Of a DNA stretch of 43,689 nt, positions 1-8,895 are shown piece by piece. Below the pieces are notes generated by a model. It saw only the letters and a list, made by a program, of their open reading frames with translations, was not told where the DNA came from and did not search any database. The translations under genes and the position numbers were made by a program. This stretch comes from Serratia microhaemolytica (GTDB lineage Bacteria; Pseudomonadota; Gammaproteobacteria; Enterobacterales; Enterobacteriaceae): assembly GCF_004011885.1 (NCBI RefSeq), contig NZ_SBEF01000033.1, positions 1 to 43,689 on the forward strand, given 5' to 3'. Within the stretch, counting starts at the first letter, position 1. The number at the start of each line of letters is the position of its first letter.

Positions 1-127
1 ATGGAAAAATAGTCAACTGGACCAACTGCTGCCCCTGCCCGGTAACACCTTCTCCTCATCCACCTAATCTGCCGCTCACCTTAACCACTTAATATAAACT
101 CGCAAGGTGAGATCGCCGGATGTTTAC
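1..127 (+). mobile_element. Right end of a probable IS66-family element
   Basis: The first 127 bases look like the 3' end of an insertion sequence whose body lies outside the window. A short reading frame ends at 67, and about 60 bases later the DNA reads ATCGCCGGATGTTTAC, ending at 127. Read inward on the other strand this begins GTAAACATCCGG, which resembles the GTAAGCG-type terminal repeats of the IS66 family. IS66 elements usually duplicate 8 bp, so 128-135 (CGAGTATT) would be the target duplication. The left end is not visible, so the family call rests on one terminal repeat and a short protein tail. Confidence 0.42.
2..67 (+). CDS. C-terminal tail of an unidentified, probably transposase, gene
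   Basis: An open frame enters from the left edge and stops with TAA at 65-67, giving 21 residues beginning WKNSQLDQLLPLPG. The LDQLLPL stretch is reminiscent of the short Leu-Leu-Pro motif near the C-terminus of IS66 TnpC proteins, and its distance to the putative terminal repeat fits. The fragment is too short for a firm family assignment. It could be the tail of any gene. Confidence 0.35.
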   Translation, partial: WKNSQLDQLLPLPGNTFSSST

Positions 128-891
128 CGAGTATTCGGTGCTGCTCTGCATATTTTATCTGCTGTTTTGGCGTATGTCTGATGCTTTTTTCCCGATTATT
201 ACTCCAATCCTCCTGCGAGTTTGTGTATTTTTTAAGAATTAAAGTCTTTTGTTTTTTTAAAAATCGATATTTAAATCTATTAAATTGGTTTTTATGTGGT
301 TTTAAATGTCGTTTTTTGGGTGAAAGTCAACTGTATAATGTTTTTGTGCACATGATCACAAGCATTTGTTGCATTATGTTTTACTCTTTCGCTCATTATC
401 CACAAAATAAAAGCAACATGATTAACATTTTCCTTTACAGTATAGAGTTACTCAGGTATCTAAGTAGTAGAGCAGTTAGGTGTTTATCTGGTGTTGATTA
501 ATTAACCATTATCAACGGATGCTATTTCTGTCAGTTGATAGCGGTTTGGTTGATTGTTTTGCAGTAGGAATTTCTAACCTCGGACTATATGGTTTAGCCA
601 GTATTGAATAAAAAATTTTGTGATTTTGCTCTGAACTACTGAGTATGAATGAGACTTGATTAATAGGCTTTTCTTCCATGCCGTTAACTATTTAATCTCT
701 TCTACTGCTTAATCAAAAAAGCACAGGCAGTGCGTGGTGAATGTTGAGAACATTAATTTTAAATCATTAATCTATTGTGCTGTGAACAGTGTATGGTGTA
801 TTGGATTTTTGGTTGAAAAATACGCATGAAATTGCTCTTTTTTGCGAGAGCGCTCCGTTTTTACTTTATTAAAAAGCAAAGGAAAACCAAG
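128..891. other. AT-rich stretch without a convincing gene
   Basis: This is the longest unexplained stretch before the kynU operon. It is very AT-rich, and a 106-codon open frame at 181-501 has low-complexity Phe/Leu/Cys-rich composition and no visible ribosome binding site, so I do not call it. An inverted repeat GTTGAT (493-498) and ATCAAC (511-516), separated by 12 bases, is operator-like and about 380 bases upstream of the MFS start. The operon promoter should lie in this region, but I cannot place it with confidence. Confidence 0.6.
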
Positions 892-2091
892 ATGGATAAG
901 TGGATAAAATTTGCAGTGCTCTATCTGGGGGGAGTTATTGTCTGCCTCAGTCAATTTAAAATTGTTCCAGTTATGCATGAACTTGCGCCTTTCTTTCAGG
1001 TATCGAGTTCCAAACTGTCGTGGCTAATGTCAGTGTTTAGTCTGGCAGGCTTAGTACTTGCGATTCCTGGAGCAGCATTTTTAAGTCGATTTGGTGGCAA
1101 GAAACTTGCCGTCTCAATTATGGTGTTCTTAGTTATTGGTAACTTGTTGGGCGCACTTGTTGCTGAACACAATTTCTATTTATTGTTACTGAGTAGAATA
1201 ATTGAAGGGATTTCCTTCTCAGTGACTGTGATGGTTGGTATTGTTTTGATTAGTCACTGGTTTCCTCAGCATGAAACTGGTTTACCGATTGGTATTTATG
1301 GTACTTTTCCTGCGTTGGGATCGCTGATTGCGATGAATGCCTTCTTACCAATGATGAAGCTGTGGGGAATATCAAGCCTCTGGTTATCAGTAGCGGCGGT
1401 GTCGGTGATCGGTTTGGTCCTCTATTACTGGTTATTAGATGCACCTGAGCACGTGGTAAAAGATACACAGCAGGAAAAAGCTAAAAGCTCAATATTAGCT
1501 CAGGCATTTAAAAATAAATTTGTACTGACTCTCGCTTTTAGTCAAGGCTGTATGGCTTTTGTACTATTTACTTTTATTATTATCTATCCAAAAATATTTA
1601 TAGATTTTTATCAGTTATCGCCGGAGTCTGCCAATTTTTATGCAAGTCTATTTGCTCTTTTTGGTATTCCTTTTGGTGCGTTAGCAGGATATTTGATTGA
1701 TAAAACAGGTAAGCCAGGATTAATAACACTGCTCTCATTCGCTTTGATGACATTGGCGACGTTATATACCGTGTTTCTTCAAGGTCATTTTACTTATGTT
1801 TTGCAAATGTTTTTACTGTCTACCGCAATCAGTCTGGCATCAACCTCGGTAATGATTACTGTACCGAAAATTGTAAAACAGAAAGAGTTGCTTGGTTATA
1901 GCGTTTCTTTCGTTACTCAAATGTACTATATCGGCAACTTTGTCGGTGCACCATTAGTTCTTTGGGTGGTAGAGACTACTGGGTCTTGGATGATGGGTAT
2001 CTATTTAATGACCGGAGTATCTTTACTTGGGACACTGGGAATATTCTACTTTGTTATTTCCAGTCAGTTAGATAAAAACAAAGCCGTCTAA
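892..2091 (+). CDS. MFS transporter, first gene of the kynU operon
   Basis: This is a 399-residue major facilitator superfamily permease of the inner membrane. It shows about twelve hydrophobic segments in two halves. A motif-A-like loop follows segment 2 (AFLSRFGGKK) and its counterpart lies in the second half (GALAGYLIDKTGKP). An upstream in-frame ATG at 826 exists, but the start at 892 is preferred: AAGGAAAA lies just upstream and the residues before it are a basic non-family extension. kynU follows after 31 bases and then ald, so the substrate is probably linked to kynurenine breakdown, either import of kynurenine or tryptophan-like compounds or export of anthranilate. The direction and substrate are inference; the fold is clear. 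Base composition is AT-richer than the core genes beyond 6950. Confidence 0.85.
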   Translation: MDKWIKFAVLYLGGVIVCLSQFKIVPVMHELAPFFQVSSSKLSWLMSVFSLAGLVLAIPGAAFLSRFGGKKLAVSIMVFLVIGNLLGALVAEHNFYLLLLSRIIEGISFSVTVMVGIVLISHWFPQHETGLPIGIYGTFPALGSLIAMNAFLPMMKLWGISSLWLSVAAVSVIGLVLYYWLLDAPEHVVKDTQQEKAKSSILAQAFKNKFVLTLAFSQGCMAFVLFTFIIIYPKIFIDFYQLSPESANFYASLFALFGIPFGALAGYLIDKTGKPGLITLLSFALMTLATLYTVFLQGHFTYVLQMFLLSTAISLASTSVMITVPKIVKQKELLGYSVSFVTQMYYIGNFVGAPLVLWVVETTGSWMMGIYLMTGVSLLGTLGIFYFVISSQLDKNKAV

Positions 2092-2122
2092 ATTTTAAAG
2101 ATAGAAATGGAGAAGAAATACT

Positions 2123-3403
2123 ATGCTGAGTAGAGAATTTAAAGATGGATTGGCGTTTGCCCAAGAAATGGATCAACAAGATGTCCTGCGCCCTATTCGT
2201 GATCGTTTCTATCAGATACCTGGTGAGATGTATATGGATGGGAATTCACTGGGGCTTTGCTCCAAGGATGCGGAAGAAAGCTTAATTTCCATGCTGGAGA
2301 TATGGAAGAATGAAGGGATAAAATTGTGGAATCATCCTAAGCATTTCCGTTACACCGATGTGATCGCTAAATTAACTGCGCCATTGTTAAATGCAGATCC
2401 ATTAGAAATAGTGACCGTTGGTAGTACGACAAGCAATATTCATCAGTGTTTGGCCACTTTTTATCATCCAACAGAGAAGAAATATAAAATCTTGGTTGAT
2501 GATCTCAATTTTCCTTCTGATCGTTATGCTGTTGACAGTATGGTGATGTTAAAAGGGTTGAAGGTAGAAGATGCCGTTAAGGTAGTGTGCAGTCGTGACG
2601 GCCGTACACTGTCAGAAGATGACATTATTGAGGCAATGACGGATGATGTCGCTTTAGTACATCTTCCCTCGGTGCTATACCGTAGCTCACAACTTGTTGA
2701 TATGGAAAAAGTATCTAAAGCAGCCCGTGAGCGAGGCATTATCATTGGTTGGGACTTGTGCCACTCGGTCGGTTCAGTGCCACATGATTTTAAAGCAATA
2801 GAACCAGACTATGCAGTTTGGTGTACTTATAAGTATCTTTCAGCCGGACCAGGTGCGGTTGCTGGAATGTATATTAATAAGAAATATTTCTCCACACGTC
2901 CAGGTTTGGCAGGTTGGTGGGGAAATAAAGATGAAACCCAGTTCCAGCTTTCTCATACTTTCGAACATCAACAAGATGCAACAGGTTGGCAAGTTGGTTC
3001 GCCGCATTTCTTCTCGATGGCACCATTGGCAGGTAGTCTGAAAATTTATGAAGAAGTCGGCATGGAAAAAATCCGCGCTAAGTCGCTGCACATCACTGCC
3101 TATTTAATGTATTTGATCGACACTCGCCTAAGCCAATATGGTTACAGTGTCGGTAATCCACGTGAAGATGATCGCCGTGGTGGTCACGTCAGTCTTGAGC
3201 ATGATGATGCTTACCGTATCTGTATTGCGCTAAAAAATAATCGCATTATCCCTGATTTCCGTGAGCCAAATGTGATTCGCCTGGCGCCAGTAGCGCTTTA
3301 CAACAGTTATGAAGAAGTCTATCAACTGGTTAATGTGCTGGAAAAAATTGCCGCTAATAAAGAATATGAGAATTTTTCTTCCGCACGCGCACTTGTCGTT
3401 TAA
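2123..3403 (+). CDS. kynU: Kynureninase
   Basis: Kynureninase is a cytosolic PLP enzyme that hydrolyses L-kynurenine to anthranilate and L-alanine (or 3-hydroxykynurenine to 3-hydroxyanthranilate). The 426-residue length is normal for the family. Visible landmarks are MDGNSLG near residue 38, the phosphate-binding region [10 protein letters not shown] near 99, the cofactor pair D211 and H214 in WDLCHSVG, the Schiff-base lysine K237 in [12 protein letters not shown], and GWWG near 270. A GGAG ribosome site lies about 10 bases before ATG. The gene sits between the MFS gene (31 bases) and ald (23 bases), so one transcript is likely. No tryptophan dioxygenase or formylkynurenine formamidase is in the window, so kynurenine would have to be made elsewhere or imported. 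Confidence 0.95.
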   Translation: MLSREFKDGLAFAQEMDQQDVLRPIRDRFYQIPGEMYMDGNSLGLCSKDAEESLISMLEIWKNEGIKLWNHPKHFRYTDVIAKLTAPLLNADPLEIVTVGSTTSNIHQCLATFYHPTEKKYKILVDDLNFPSDRYAVDSMVMLKGLKVEDAVKVVCSRDGRTLSEDDIIEAMTDDVALVHLPSVLYRSSQLVDMEKVSKAARERGIIIGWDLCHSVGSVPHDFKAIEPDYAVWCTYKYLSAGPGAVAGMYINKKYFSTRPGLAGWWGNKDETQFQLSHTFEHQQDATGWQVGSPHFFSMAPLAGSLKIYEEVGMEKIRAKSLHITAYLMYLIDTRLSQYGYSVGNPREDDRRGGHVSLEHDDAYRICIALKNNRIIPDFREPNVIRLAPVALYNSYEEVYQLVNVLEKIAANKEYENFSSARALVV

Positions 3404-3426
3404 ATTTAACTTATAGGAGAAAAATG

Positions 3427-4545
3427 ATGAAAATTGGTGTGCCGAAAGAAATAAAAAATAATGAGAACCGAGTGGCGATTACCCCAGCGGGTGTTGCCAA
3501 CATGGTGAAAAATGGTCATCAGGTCCTGATTGAAATGGGTGCAGGGCTTGGCTCGGGTTTCACTGATGAAGAGTTTCAGGCTGCAGGTGCAAAAATCACT
3601 GACGATGTAAAACAAGTTTGGCAGTCAGAGATGGTAATGAAAGTGAAAGAGCCATTGGCACAAGAGTATGGCTATTTCTACCCGAACTTGATCCTGTTCA
3701 CTTATCTGCATTTGGCACCTGAGCCGGAGCTGACGAAAGCATTGATTGAAAAGGGTGTCACCGCAATTGCCTATGAAAGCGTGCAACTTGATGATGGTTC
3801 ACTGCCTTTGCTGGCGCCAATGAGTGAAGTTGCTGGCCGTATGGCGACTCAGGTGGGTGCTCATTTCCTGGAAAAACCGCATCAAGGTGAAGGTATTTTA
3901 CTTGGTGGCGTGCCAGGAGTACGTCGTGGTAAGGTTGTGATTATTGGCGGCGGTATTGCTGGTACCAACGCAGCTAAAATGGCCGTGGGATTGGGTGCTC
4001 AAGTGACTATTCTTGATGTCAGCACCAAGCGTTTGGCTGAACTGGACGACCTGTTTGGCAATGCCGTTAGCACCATGATCTCTAACCCTTATAACTTAGA
4101 GCATGAGCTGAAAGATGCTGATCTGGTGATCGGAGCGGTGTTGCTGCCAGGCGCTAAGGCACCGAAACTGGTGAGTGAGCAGATGGTAAAACAGATGAAG
4201 CCGGGTACAGTGTTGGTGGATGTTGCCATCGATCAGGGGGGTATTTTTGAAAGCACTGAGCGTGTTACCACTCATGCCGATCCGATTTATGTCAAACATG
4301 GTGTGATCCACTACTCAGTAGCCAATATGCCTGGTGCGGTACCACGCACTTCTACCTTTGCATTAACCAATGTAACGGTGCCTTACGCGTTACGTATCGC
4401 CAATAAAGGGGTTAAGCAGGCGTGCCTGGAAGATTCTGCCCTACTCAGGGGTATCAATGTGATTAATCACAAGTTGACCATTAAAGAAGTCGCAGTAGCG
4501 CACAATCTACCAGTAGCTTGTGCTAAAGAGCAATTAGTTGCTTAA
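3427..4545 (+). CDS. ald: Alanine dehydrogenase
   Basis: NAD-dependent alanine dehydrogenase (cytosolic) interconverts L-alanine with pyruvate and ammonium. The 372 residues match the family length. The N-terminal catalytic region begins [19 protein letters not shown] with the substrate Arg at position 15. KVKEP lies near 74, the conserved His is in YLHLAPE near 95, and a Rossmann dinucleotide site GGGIAGTNA lies near 175. Two consecutive ATG codons occur at 3424 and 3427; the AGGAG at 3415-3419 is better spaced for the second. As the last gene after kynU it would consume the alanine released by kynureninase, yielding pyruvate, ammonium and NADH. A strong terminator follows at 4642. Confidence 0.94.
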   Translation: MKIGVPKEIKNNENRVAITPAGVANMVKNGHQVLIEMGAGLGSGFTDEEFQAAGAKITDDVKQVWQSEMVMKVKEPLAQEYGYFYPNLILFTYLHLAPEPELTKALIEKGVTAIAYESVQLDDGSLPLLAPMSEVAGRMATQVGAHFLEKPHQGEGILLGGVPGVRRGKVVIIGGGIAGTNAAKMAVGLGAQVTILDVSTKRLAELDDLFGNAVSTMISNPYNLEHELKDADLVIGAVLLPGAKAPKLVSEQMVKQMKPGTVLVDVAIDQGGIFESTERVTTHADPIYVKHGVIHYSVANMPGAVPRTSTFALTNVTVPYALRIANKGVKQACLEDSALLRGINVINHKLTIKEVAVAHNLPVACAKEQLVA

Positions 4546-4641
4546 GTAGAACGTTTGTCGTCGAGTGGTGAGTGACAAACTCAGTTACCGCTGTATCGAC
4601 GGGCCAAGCGCACAACTGGCTAAATGAATCACCATTACCAA

Positions 4642-4675
4642 CCCTCTTCCTTCTACGGGAAGAGGGCTTTTTTTT
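4642..4675 (+). terminator. Intrinsic terminator of the kynU operon
   Basis: A perfect 9-bp stem CCCTCTTCC (4642-4650) / GGAAGAGGG (4658-4666) with a 7-base loop is followed by C and eight T. This is a textbook rho-independent terminator, about 97 bases after the ald stop. A weaker inverted repeat GTTTGTC/GACAAAC (4553-4559 / 4574-4580) lies between ald and the terminator. Confidence 0.93.
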
Positions 4676-5023
4676 GTTGTAGCAATGATGAAGTGGGGGG
4701 CGAATTAGATCTCATGAGCTTATCTGAGTGCGGCTATGTGAGTTGTTACTGGGTTTTTAGGTGCTATGCCTACTGGATCTACACTGTGTCCTCCTGCGCT
4801 GACGGTTGCAATGATGGCAACCCGTTTGAAAAACAGCATTCGCCTGTTATTATTTAGCTCTTTTGATCAGGAAATACGCTGTTATCTTAAGCATTAAGTT
4901 AGCACGAAATGAGAACAGTGATGAGTTACGCTTTGACAGGTTAACACCTCATCTAGGGGATAGCCTCCAAAGGCAGATAACCATGATACAACGCTATACA
5001 TCAAACAGTGAGCAACGGGAGTT
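4676..5023. other. Leader region of nadR/pnuC, no gene seen
   Basis: This is 348 bases between the ald terminator and the nadR-like gene. I see no convincing gene; a short open frame from 4624 overlaps the terminator and is not credible. A TTGACA hexamer at about 4934 lacks a good -10 partner at 17 bases. GGGAG just before 5024 serves as the ribosome binding site for nadR. I looked for riboswitch-like structure ahead of this NAD-salvage pair and found nothing convincing by eye. Confidence 0.6.
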
Positions 5024-6082
5024 ATGAACAAGCCATTTTCTTATCGTGTCGGGGCTATTTCAGGTAAATTTAGAGCCGTCACTAAAGCTCACAAAGAATA
5101 CATTATACAAGCCGGAACTCTTTGTGAAAGATTGCACATCTTCATCGTTAATGCCGGTAAGCGCTATACCACGCTTGCCAACACGGCAAAAGCGATTGGA
5201 AAGATTTGTTTAAATGCAGATATCTGCTATCAAATTCATATGCTCGAGCATGATGAGACGCATTTTAATGGCAGTGAGGTTTCTGAGCGTTGGGATCAAC
5301 AGTTACTGGCTTTAGTTCCTGATTTAGAAGTTATATTTAATAGCAAAGAACATTATAAAAATAAATTGATTAAAAGCCATTTAATTAAACTTTCATCACT
5401 CTACCATCATATTTCAGTCTCGCACTTCGAAAGTGACTACAGTCAGTTTTATGACTATTTGGCTGAGGAGTATCGCCCTTATCTAAATTCCAGAATTGTG
5501 ATTTCAGGTATAGAAAGTACAGGTAAAAGTACGCTGACCAAGCGTTTGGCTGAAATTTTCAATTCTGGTTGCAGTGAGGAATATGGCAAGACTTATCATG
5601 AGAAGTTTTTAGGCGGTATTCATCAAGTCTATCAACCTGCTGACTTTGTGAAAATTGGTATGGGGCAGATTATCCAGGATGCCCAAATTAATATGACCAG
5701 TTCACGCCATCTGTTTGTTGATACTGATGCATTGGTAACACTGTTTTATTTGCATGATTATCATGAGCATGTTGTTTTCTCGCCTTATGATTTGGATGAG
5801 TTTCATCAAGCTTCATCTATGTTGGAGCAATTTATTAAAAATAGCACTTATGACTTATTGATTCTCCTCGCGCCAACAGTGCCATTTGTACAAGATGGCA
5901 CGCGTTTCAATGAACAATATGAGCGACGTGTGATGTTGCATCAGCGGCTTAAGAAGATGTATCAGCAGCGTCATATTCACTATATTGAAATTACTGCGAG
6001 TGATTACGGAACGCGTTTGCAAGAAGCAATTAAAGTTGTTAGGCAGTTTGAAATAAAGAAAATGAAGGAGTGTTTAAAATGA
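5024..6082 (+). CDS. nadR: NadR-like protein: degenerate NMN adenylyltransferase domain plus nicotinamide riboside kinase
   Basis: NadR proteins join an NMN adenylyltransferase domain to a ribosylnicotinamide kinase in NAD salvage. These 352 residues lack the N-terminal DNA-binding domain of E. coli NadR, so a repressor role is unlikely. Residues 7-150 form the nucleotidyltransferase-like part: it starts with GKF, but the (H/T)xGH signature reads TKAH (20-23), and the later SxTxIR-type motif reads ISVSHFESDY. The kinase half is intact: Walker A SGIESTGKST (161-170), EYGKTYHEKFLGG, and VDTDALVT, as in Haemophilus NadR. It is translationally coupled to pnuC by an ATGA overlap. The gene is AT-rich relative to recQ and beyond, suggesting acquisition. 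The kinase call is firm; loss of adenylyltransferase activity is inference. Confidence 0.85.
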   Translation: MNKPFSYRVGAISGKFRAVTKAHKEYIIQAGTLCERLHIFIVNAGKRYTTLANTAKAIGKICLNADICYQIHMLEHDETHFNGSEVSERWDQQLLALVPDLEVIFNSKEHYKNKLIKSHLIKLSSLYHHISVSHFESDYSQFYDYLAEEYRPYLNSRIVISGIESTGKSTLTKRLAEIFNSGCSEEYGKTYHEKFLGGIHQVYQPADFVKIGMGQIIQDAQINMTSSRHLFVDTDALVTLFYLHDYHEHVVFSPYDLDEFHQASSMLEQFIKNSTYDLLILLAPTVPFVQDGTRFNEQYERRVMLHQRLKKMYQQRHIHYIEITASDYGTRLQEAIKVVRQFEIKKMKECLK

Positions 6083-6768
6083 AGCAAGCGCTAACTTGGA
6101 TAACTAAAACACCTGAAGGGATTTCTTTCTGGTCTAAATGCTATCTGACAATAGGTGCCATTATTGCCATCATAGTCGGCGTGGTGACTTGGGAGAGTTA
6201 TTGGACAACGTTGGCAATTTTTGTCAGTGTTGGCGGTTATGCCTGTGTTTATTATTTGGGGCTAAGGAAAAATATTGGCAATGTGATTGGCTTAGTTGTC
6301 AATGTGGGTGATGGTTGTATTCAATTTCAGTATCAGGCATTTGGCCTTGCGATAGCGCCAGTTTATTATTTTATGACGCATTTAATTGGTCTGGTTAGCT
6401 GGAATAAGCATAAGGATAAAGATGATAAAGCGACGCTTAATCATGATAAACGCTCTGCTTTTTTAAGTTTTATTGTTTTTGGTGTAATTGGATCGGCAAT
6501 TTTGTTTTATCTCTATCGACAAGATTATTTTAAAGAGTTCTCTTCCTTCTTCTTTTTGATGAACATACTGGGTATGTTAATAGGAATTGTCGCCCAAGGT
6601 CTAATGATTATGCGTTTTCGAATGGCATGGTGGGGTTGGTTTTTGGCAAATGTTTTTTGGTTAATAATTAATTTTATGACAGGTAACTGGGTGTATTTCT
6701 TTCAAACTATTTGGTATCAAGTGAATGTCTTAATTACGTTATATGATCAATATACCCTAGATGATTAA
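6079..6768 (+). CDS. pnuC: Nicotinamide riboside transporter PnuC
   Basis: PnuC is an inner-membrane facilitator for nicotinamide riboside; a riboside kinase such as NadR traps the substrate by phosphorylation. The 229-residue protein has about seven hydrophobic segments, a polar Lys/Asp loop (KHKDKDDK) in the middle, and the aromatic WWGWFLANVFW segment typical of PnuC near the C-terminus. ATG at 6079 overlaps the nadR stop as ATGA, with AAGGAG at 6065-6070 well placed; a GTG at 6070 in the same frame is too close to that site. Composition is AT-rich like nadR. Together the two genes form a self-contained riboside uptake unit. Confidence 0.92.
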   Translation: MKQALTWITKTPEGISFWSKCYLTIGAIIAIIVGVVTWESYWTTLAIFVSVGGYACVYYLGLRKNIGNVIGLVVNVGDGCIQFQYQAFGLAIAPVYYFMTHLIGLVSWNKHKDKDDKATLNHDKRSAFLSFIVFGVIGSAILFYLYRQDYFKEFSSFFFLMNILGMLIGIVAQGLMIMRFRMAWWGWFLANVFWLIINFMTGNWVYFFQTIWYQVNVLITLYDQYTLDD

Positions 6769-6838
6769 AGAACGGTCTATCGAGACGCTATCCCGCTAGC
6801 TATTATTGATGTTGTTAGTTTGTCGAGTAGCGAGGGCA

Positions 6839-6936
6839 CAGTACACGTAACCAATCTGCGGTGTGTGTACTGGAAAGACAAAGTGGTAACCAAACTGCTG
6901 CTCATTGATGCGCATAAATCGGGTTCAGCGAGCAGC
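6839..6936. terminator. Two inverted repeats between convergent pnuC and recQ
   Basis: CAGTACAC (6839-6846) pairs with GTGTACTG (6865-6872), and GCTGCTC (6897-6903) pairs with GAGCAGC (6930-6936). They lie in the 180-base gap between converging genes, where bidirectional terminators are expected. Neither has a T-tract, so the terminator role is a guess from position. Confidence 0.3.
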
Positions 6937-6950
6937 ATCGGCGGGTGAGA

Positions 6951-8795
6951 TTAGTCATCTGTGCCAGCAATGTGTTGCCGAATCAGGGCAATGAAGCTAG
7001 ATCCAAAGCGCTCGAGTTTTCGTTGACCGACACCGTTGACGCACAGTAGTTCACTGCTGTTGGTTGGCGTTTGCTGAGCCATCTCCAGCAGTGTGGCATC
7101 GTTGAATACGACATAGGGTGGAATATTCTCTTCATCGGCGATCGATTTACGCAATTTGCGCAATTTGGCAAATAACTGGCGATCATAATGGCCTAAGTAA
7201 GATTTTTGCTGGTTGCTACTGCGAGGTTTTAACCGTTCAATGCGTGGTAGTGCTAATTGTAGAGTGGTCTCTGCACGTAACACCGGCCGGGCGGCTTCGG
7301 TGAGTTGCAGTGCCGAGTGCAGGGCAATGTTCTGGTTGATAAAACCAAGGTGGATCAGTTGTCGAGCGACACTGATCCAGTATTCACTGGATTGATCACG
7401 TCCAATGCCATAGACCGATAATTTGTCATGCCCAAGCTCTCGGATGCGCAGGTTATTGGCACCACGCAACACCTCGACTACATAACCGATACCAAAGCGT
7501 TGCCCAACACGCCCGACTACCGAGAGCACCTTGCGCGCATCTTCTAGGCCATCATAGCGTTTCGGTGGATCTAGACAGATATCGCAGTTACCGCATGGCT
7601 GCTGTTTGTTTTCACCAAAATAGTTCAACAGCACCAGGCGACGGCAGGTTTGTGCTTCGGCAAATGCACCCATCGCGTTGAGTTTGTAACGTTCGACATC
7701 CAGTTGTGAACCGGCCGCTTTCTCCTCCAGGCAACGACGTAGCCAAGCCATATCAGCAGGATCGTACAGTAGCAGTGCCTCGGCAGGTAGACCATCGCGC
7801 CCAGCTCGCCCGGTTTCCTGATAATAGGATTCGATATTGCGCGGGATATCAAAATGCACCACAAAACGCACGTTAGGTTTATTGATCCCCATACCAAATG
7901 CCACGGTAGCAACCACCAGTTGCAGATCATCACGCAGGAATGCCTCCTGTACCGCACTGCGTACATCGTGTGTTAACCCTGCATGATAAGCGGCAACGCT
8001 AATGCCCCGATTCTTTAGCCGTTCGGCGGTATCTTCCACTTTAGCGCGGCTGTTACAGTACACAATGCCGCTCTTACCACGCTGCGCCTGTACAAAACGC
8101 AGCAATTGATCAAACGGCTTAAATTTTTCCGCTAGTGTGTAGCGAATGTTAGGGCGATCAAAGCTGTTGACCTGGATCAGCGGCTGTTGCAACCCTAGCT
8201 GATGGATAATATCACTGCGTGTTGCATCATCTGCGGTAGCGGTCAATGCCATCACCGGCATGGTAGGAAAGTGGCGTTTGAACTGACCTAATGCGCGATA
8301 TTCTGGGCGGAAATCATGCCCCCACTGTGAAATACAGTGGGCTTCATCAACAGCCAGCAGTGCTGGCGGGCTGTATTGTAACAGTTCAACAAAGCTCTCC
8401 ATCATCAGCCGTTCGGGAGCGATATACAGCAGTTTAATTTTTCCGTTACGGCATTCATTGAACACTTGCCACTGCTGTTCACGCGTTTGTGTCGAGTTGT
8501 AGCAGGCAGCAGCAACACCGCAGGCAATCAACTGATCAACCTGATCTTTCATTAATGAAATGAGCGGAGAAACCACTAAGGTCAAGCCAGGCATCATTAA
8601 GGCAGGAATTTGGTAGCAGAGCGATTTACCACCACCGGTCGGCATCACCACCAGGCAATCCTGACCGCTGATTGCCGCGTTGATAATGCTCTGCTGCCCG
8701 GGACGGAACTGCTGATAGCCAAAGGTATCGTGCAATATCTGTTCTGCCAGCAACTCGTTATTGATCACCACTGCGGTTGACACGCACTTCCCCAT
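6951..8795 (-). CDS. recQ: ATP-dependent DNA helicase RecQ
   Basis: RecQ is a 3'-5' DNA helicase of the RecF recombination pathway. The 614 residues are close to E. coli (about 610). In order: the [10 protein letters not shown] motif 0, Walker [26 protein letters not shown] (motif II plus aromatic loop), motif [12 protein letters not shown], the zinc site with its four cysteines in [12 protein letters not shown]...PCGNCDIC, a winged-helix region, and a C-terminal HRDC domain ([12 protein letters not shown] near the end). The N-terminus [19 protein letters not shown] is less conserved, so the exact start is slightly uncertain. The gene lies downstream of pldA on the same strand, as in E. coli. 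No damage is seen. Confidence 0.97.
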   Translation of the reverse strand: MGKCVSTAVVINNELLAEQILHDTFGYQQFRPGQQSIINAAISGQDCLVVMPTGGGKSLCYQIPALMMPGLTLVVSPLISLMKDQVDQLIACGVAAACYNSTQTREQQWQVFNECRNGKIKLLYIAPERLMMESFVELLQYSPPALLAVDEAHCISQWGHDFRPEYRALGQFKRHFPTMPVMALTATADDATRSDIIHQLGLQQPLIQVNSFDRPNIRYTLAEKFKPFDQLLRFVQAQRGKSGIVYCNSRAKVEDTAERLKNRGISVAAYHAGLTHDVRSAVQEAFLRDDLQLVVATVAFGMGINKPNVRFVVHFDIPRNIESYYQETGRAGRDGLPAEALLLYDPADMAWLRRCLEEKAAGSQLDVERYKLNAMGAFAEAQTCRRLVLLNYFGENKQQPCGNCDICLDPPKRYDGLEDARKVLSVVGRVGQRFGIGYVVEVLRGANNLRIRELGHDKLSVYGIGRDQSSEYWISVARQLIHLGFINQNIALHSALQLTEAARPVLRAETTLQLALPRIERLKPRSSNQQKSYLGHYDRQLFAKLRKLRKSIADEENIPPYVVFNDATLLEMAQQTPTNSSELLCVNGVGQRKLERFGSSFIALIRQHIAGTDD

Positions 8796-8895
8796 TGTTT
8801 AGACAGCATTGCCGATAGAGCATCTAACTGCTACGACATCGATTGGTTGCACAAGCAGCCTGAAGCAGTTTTGCCACAGGCTATCGGCGACCATA

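Noticed and set aside
120-239. 40-codon frame starting inside the IS66-like end
   Set aside because: It starts in the terminal repeat, has no ribosome site and no recognisable homology.
181-501. 106-codon open frame upstream of the MFS gene
   Set aside because: AT-rich low-complexity translation, no ribosome binding site, no recognisable motif.
4624-4857. 77-codon frame after ald
   Set aside because: It runs through the intrinsic terminator and shows no family features.
4861-5023. Riboswitch ahead of nadR/pnuC
   Set aside because: NAD-salvage genes sometimes have one, but I found no convincing conserved fold by eye.
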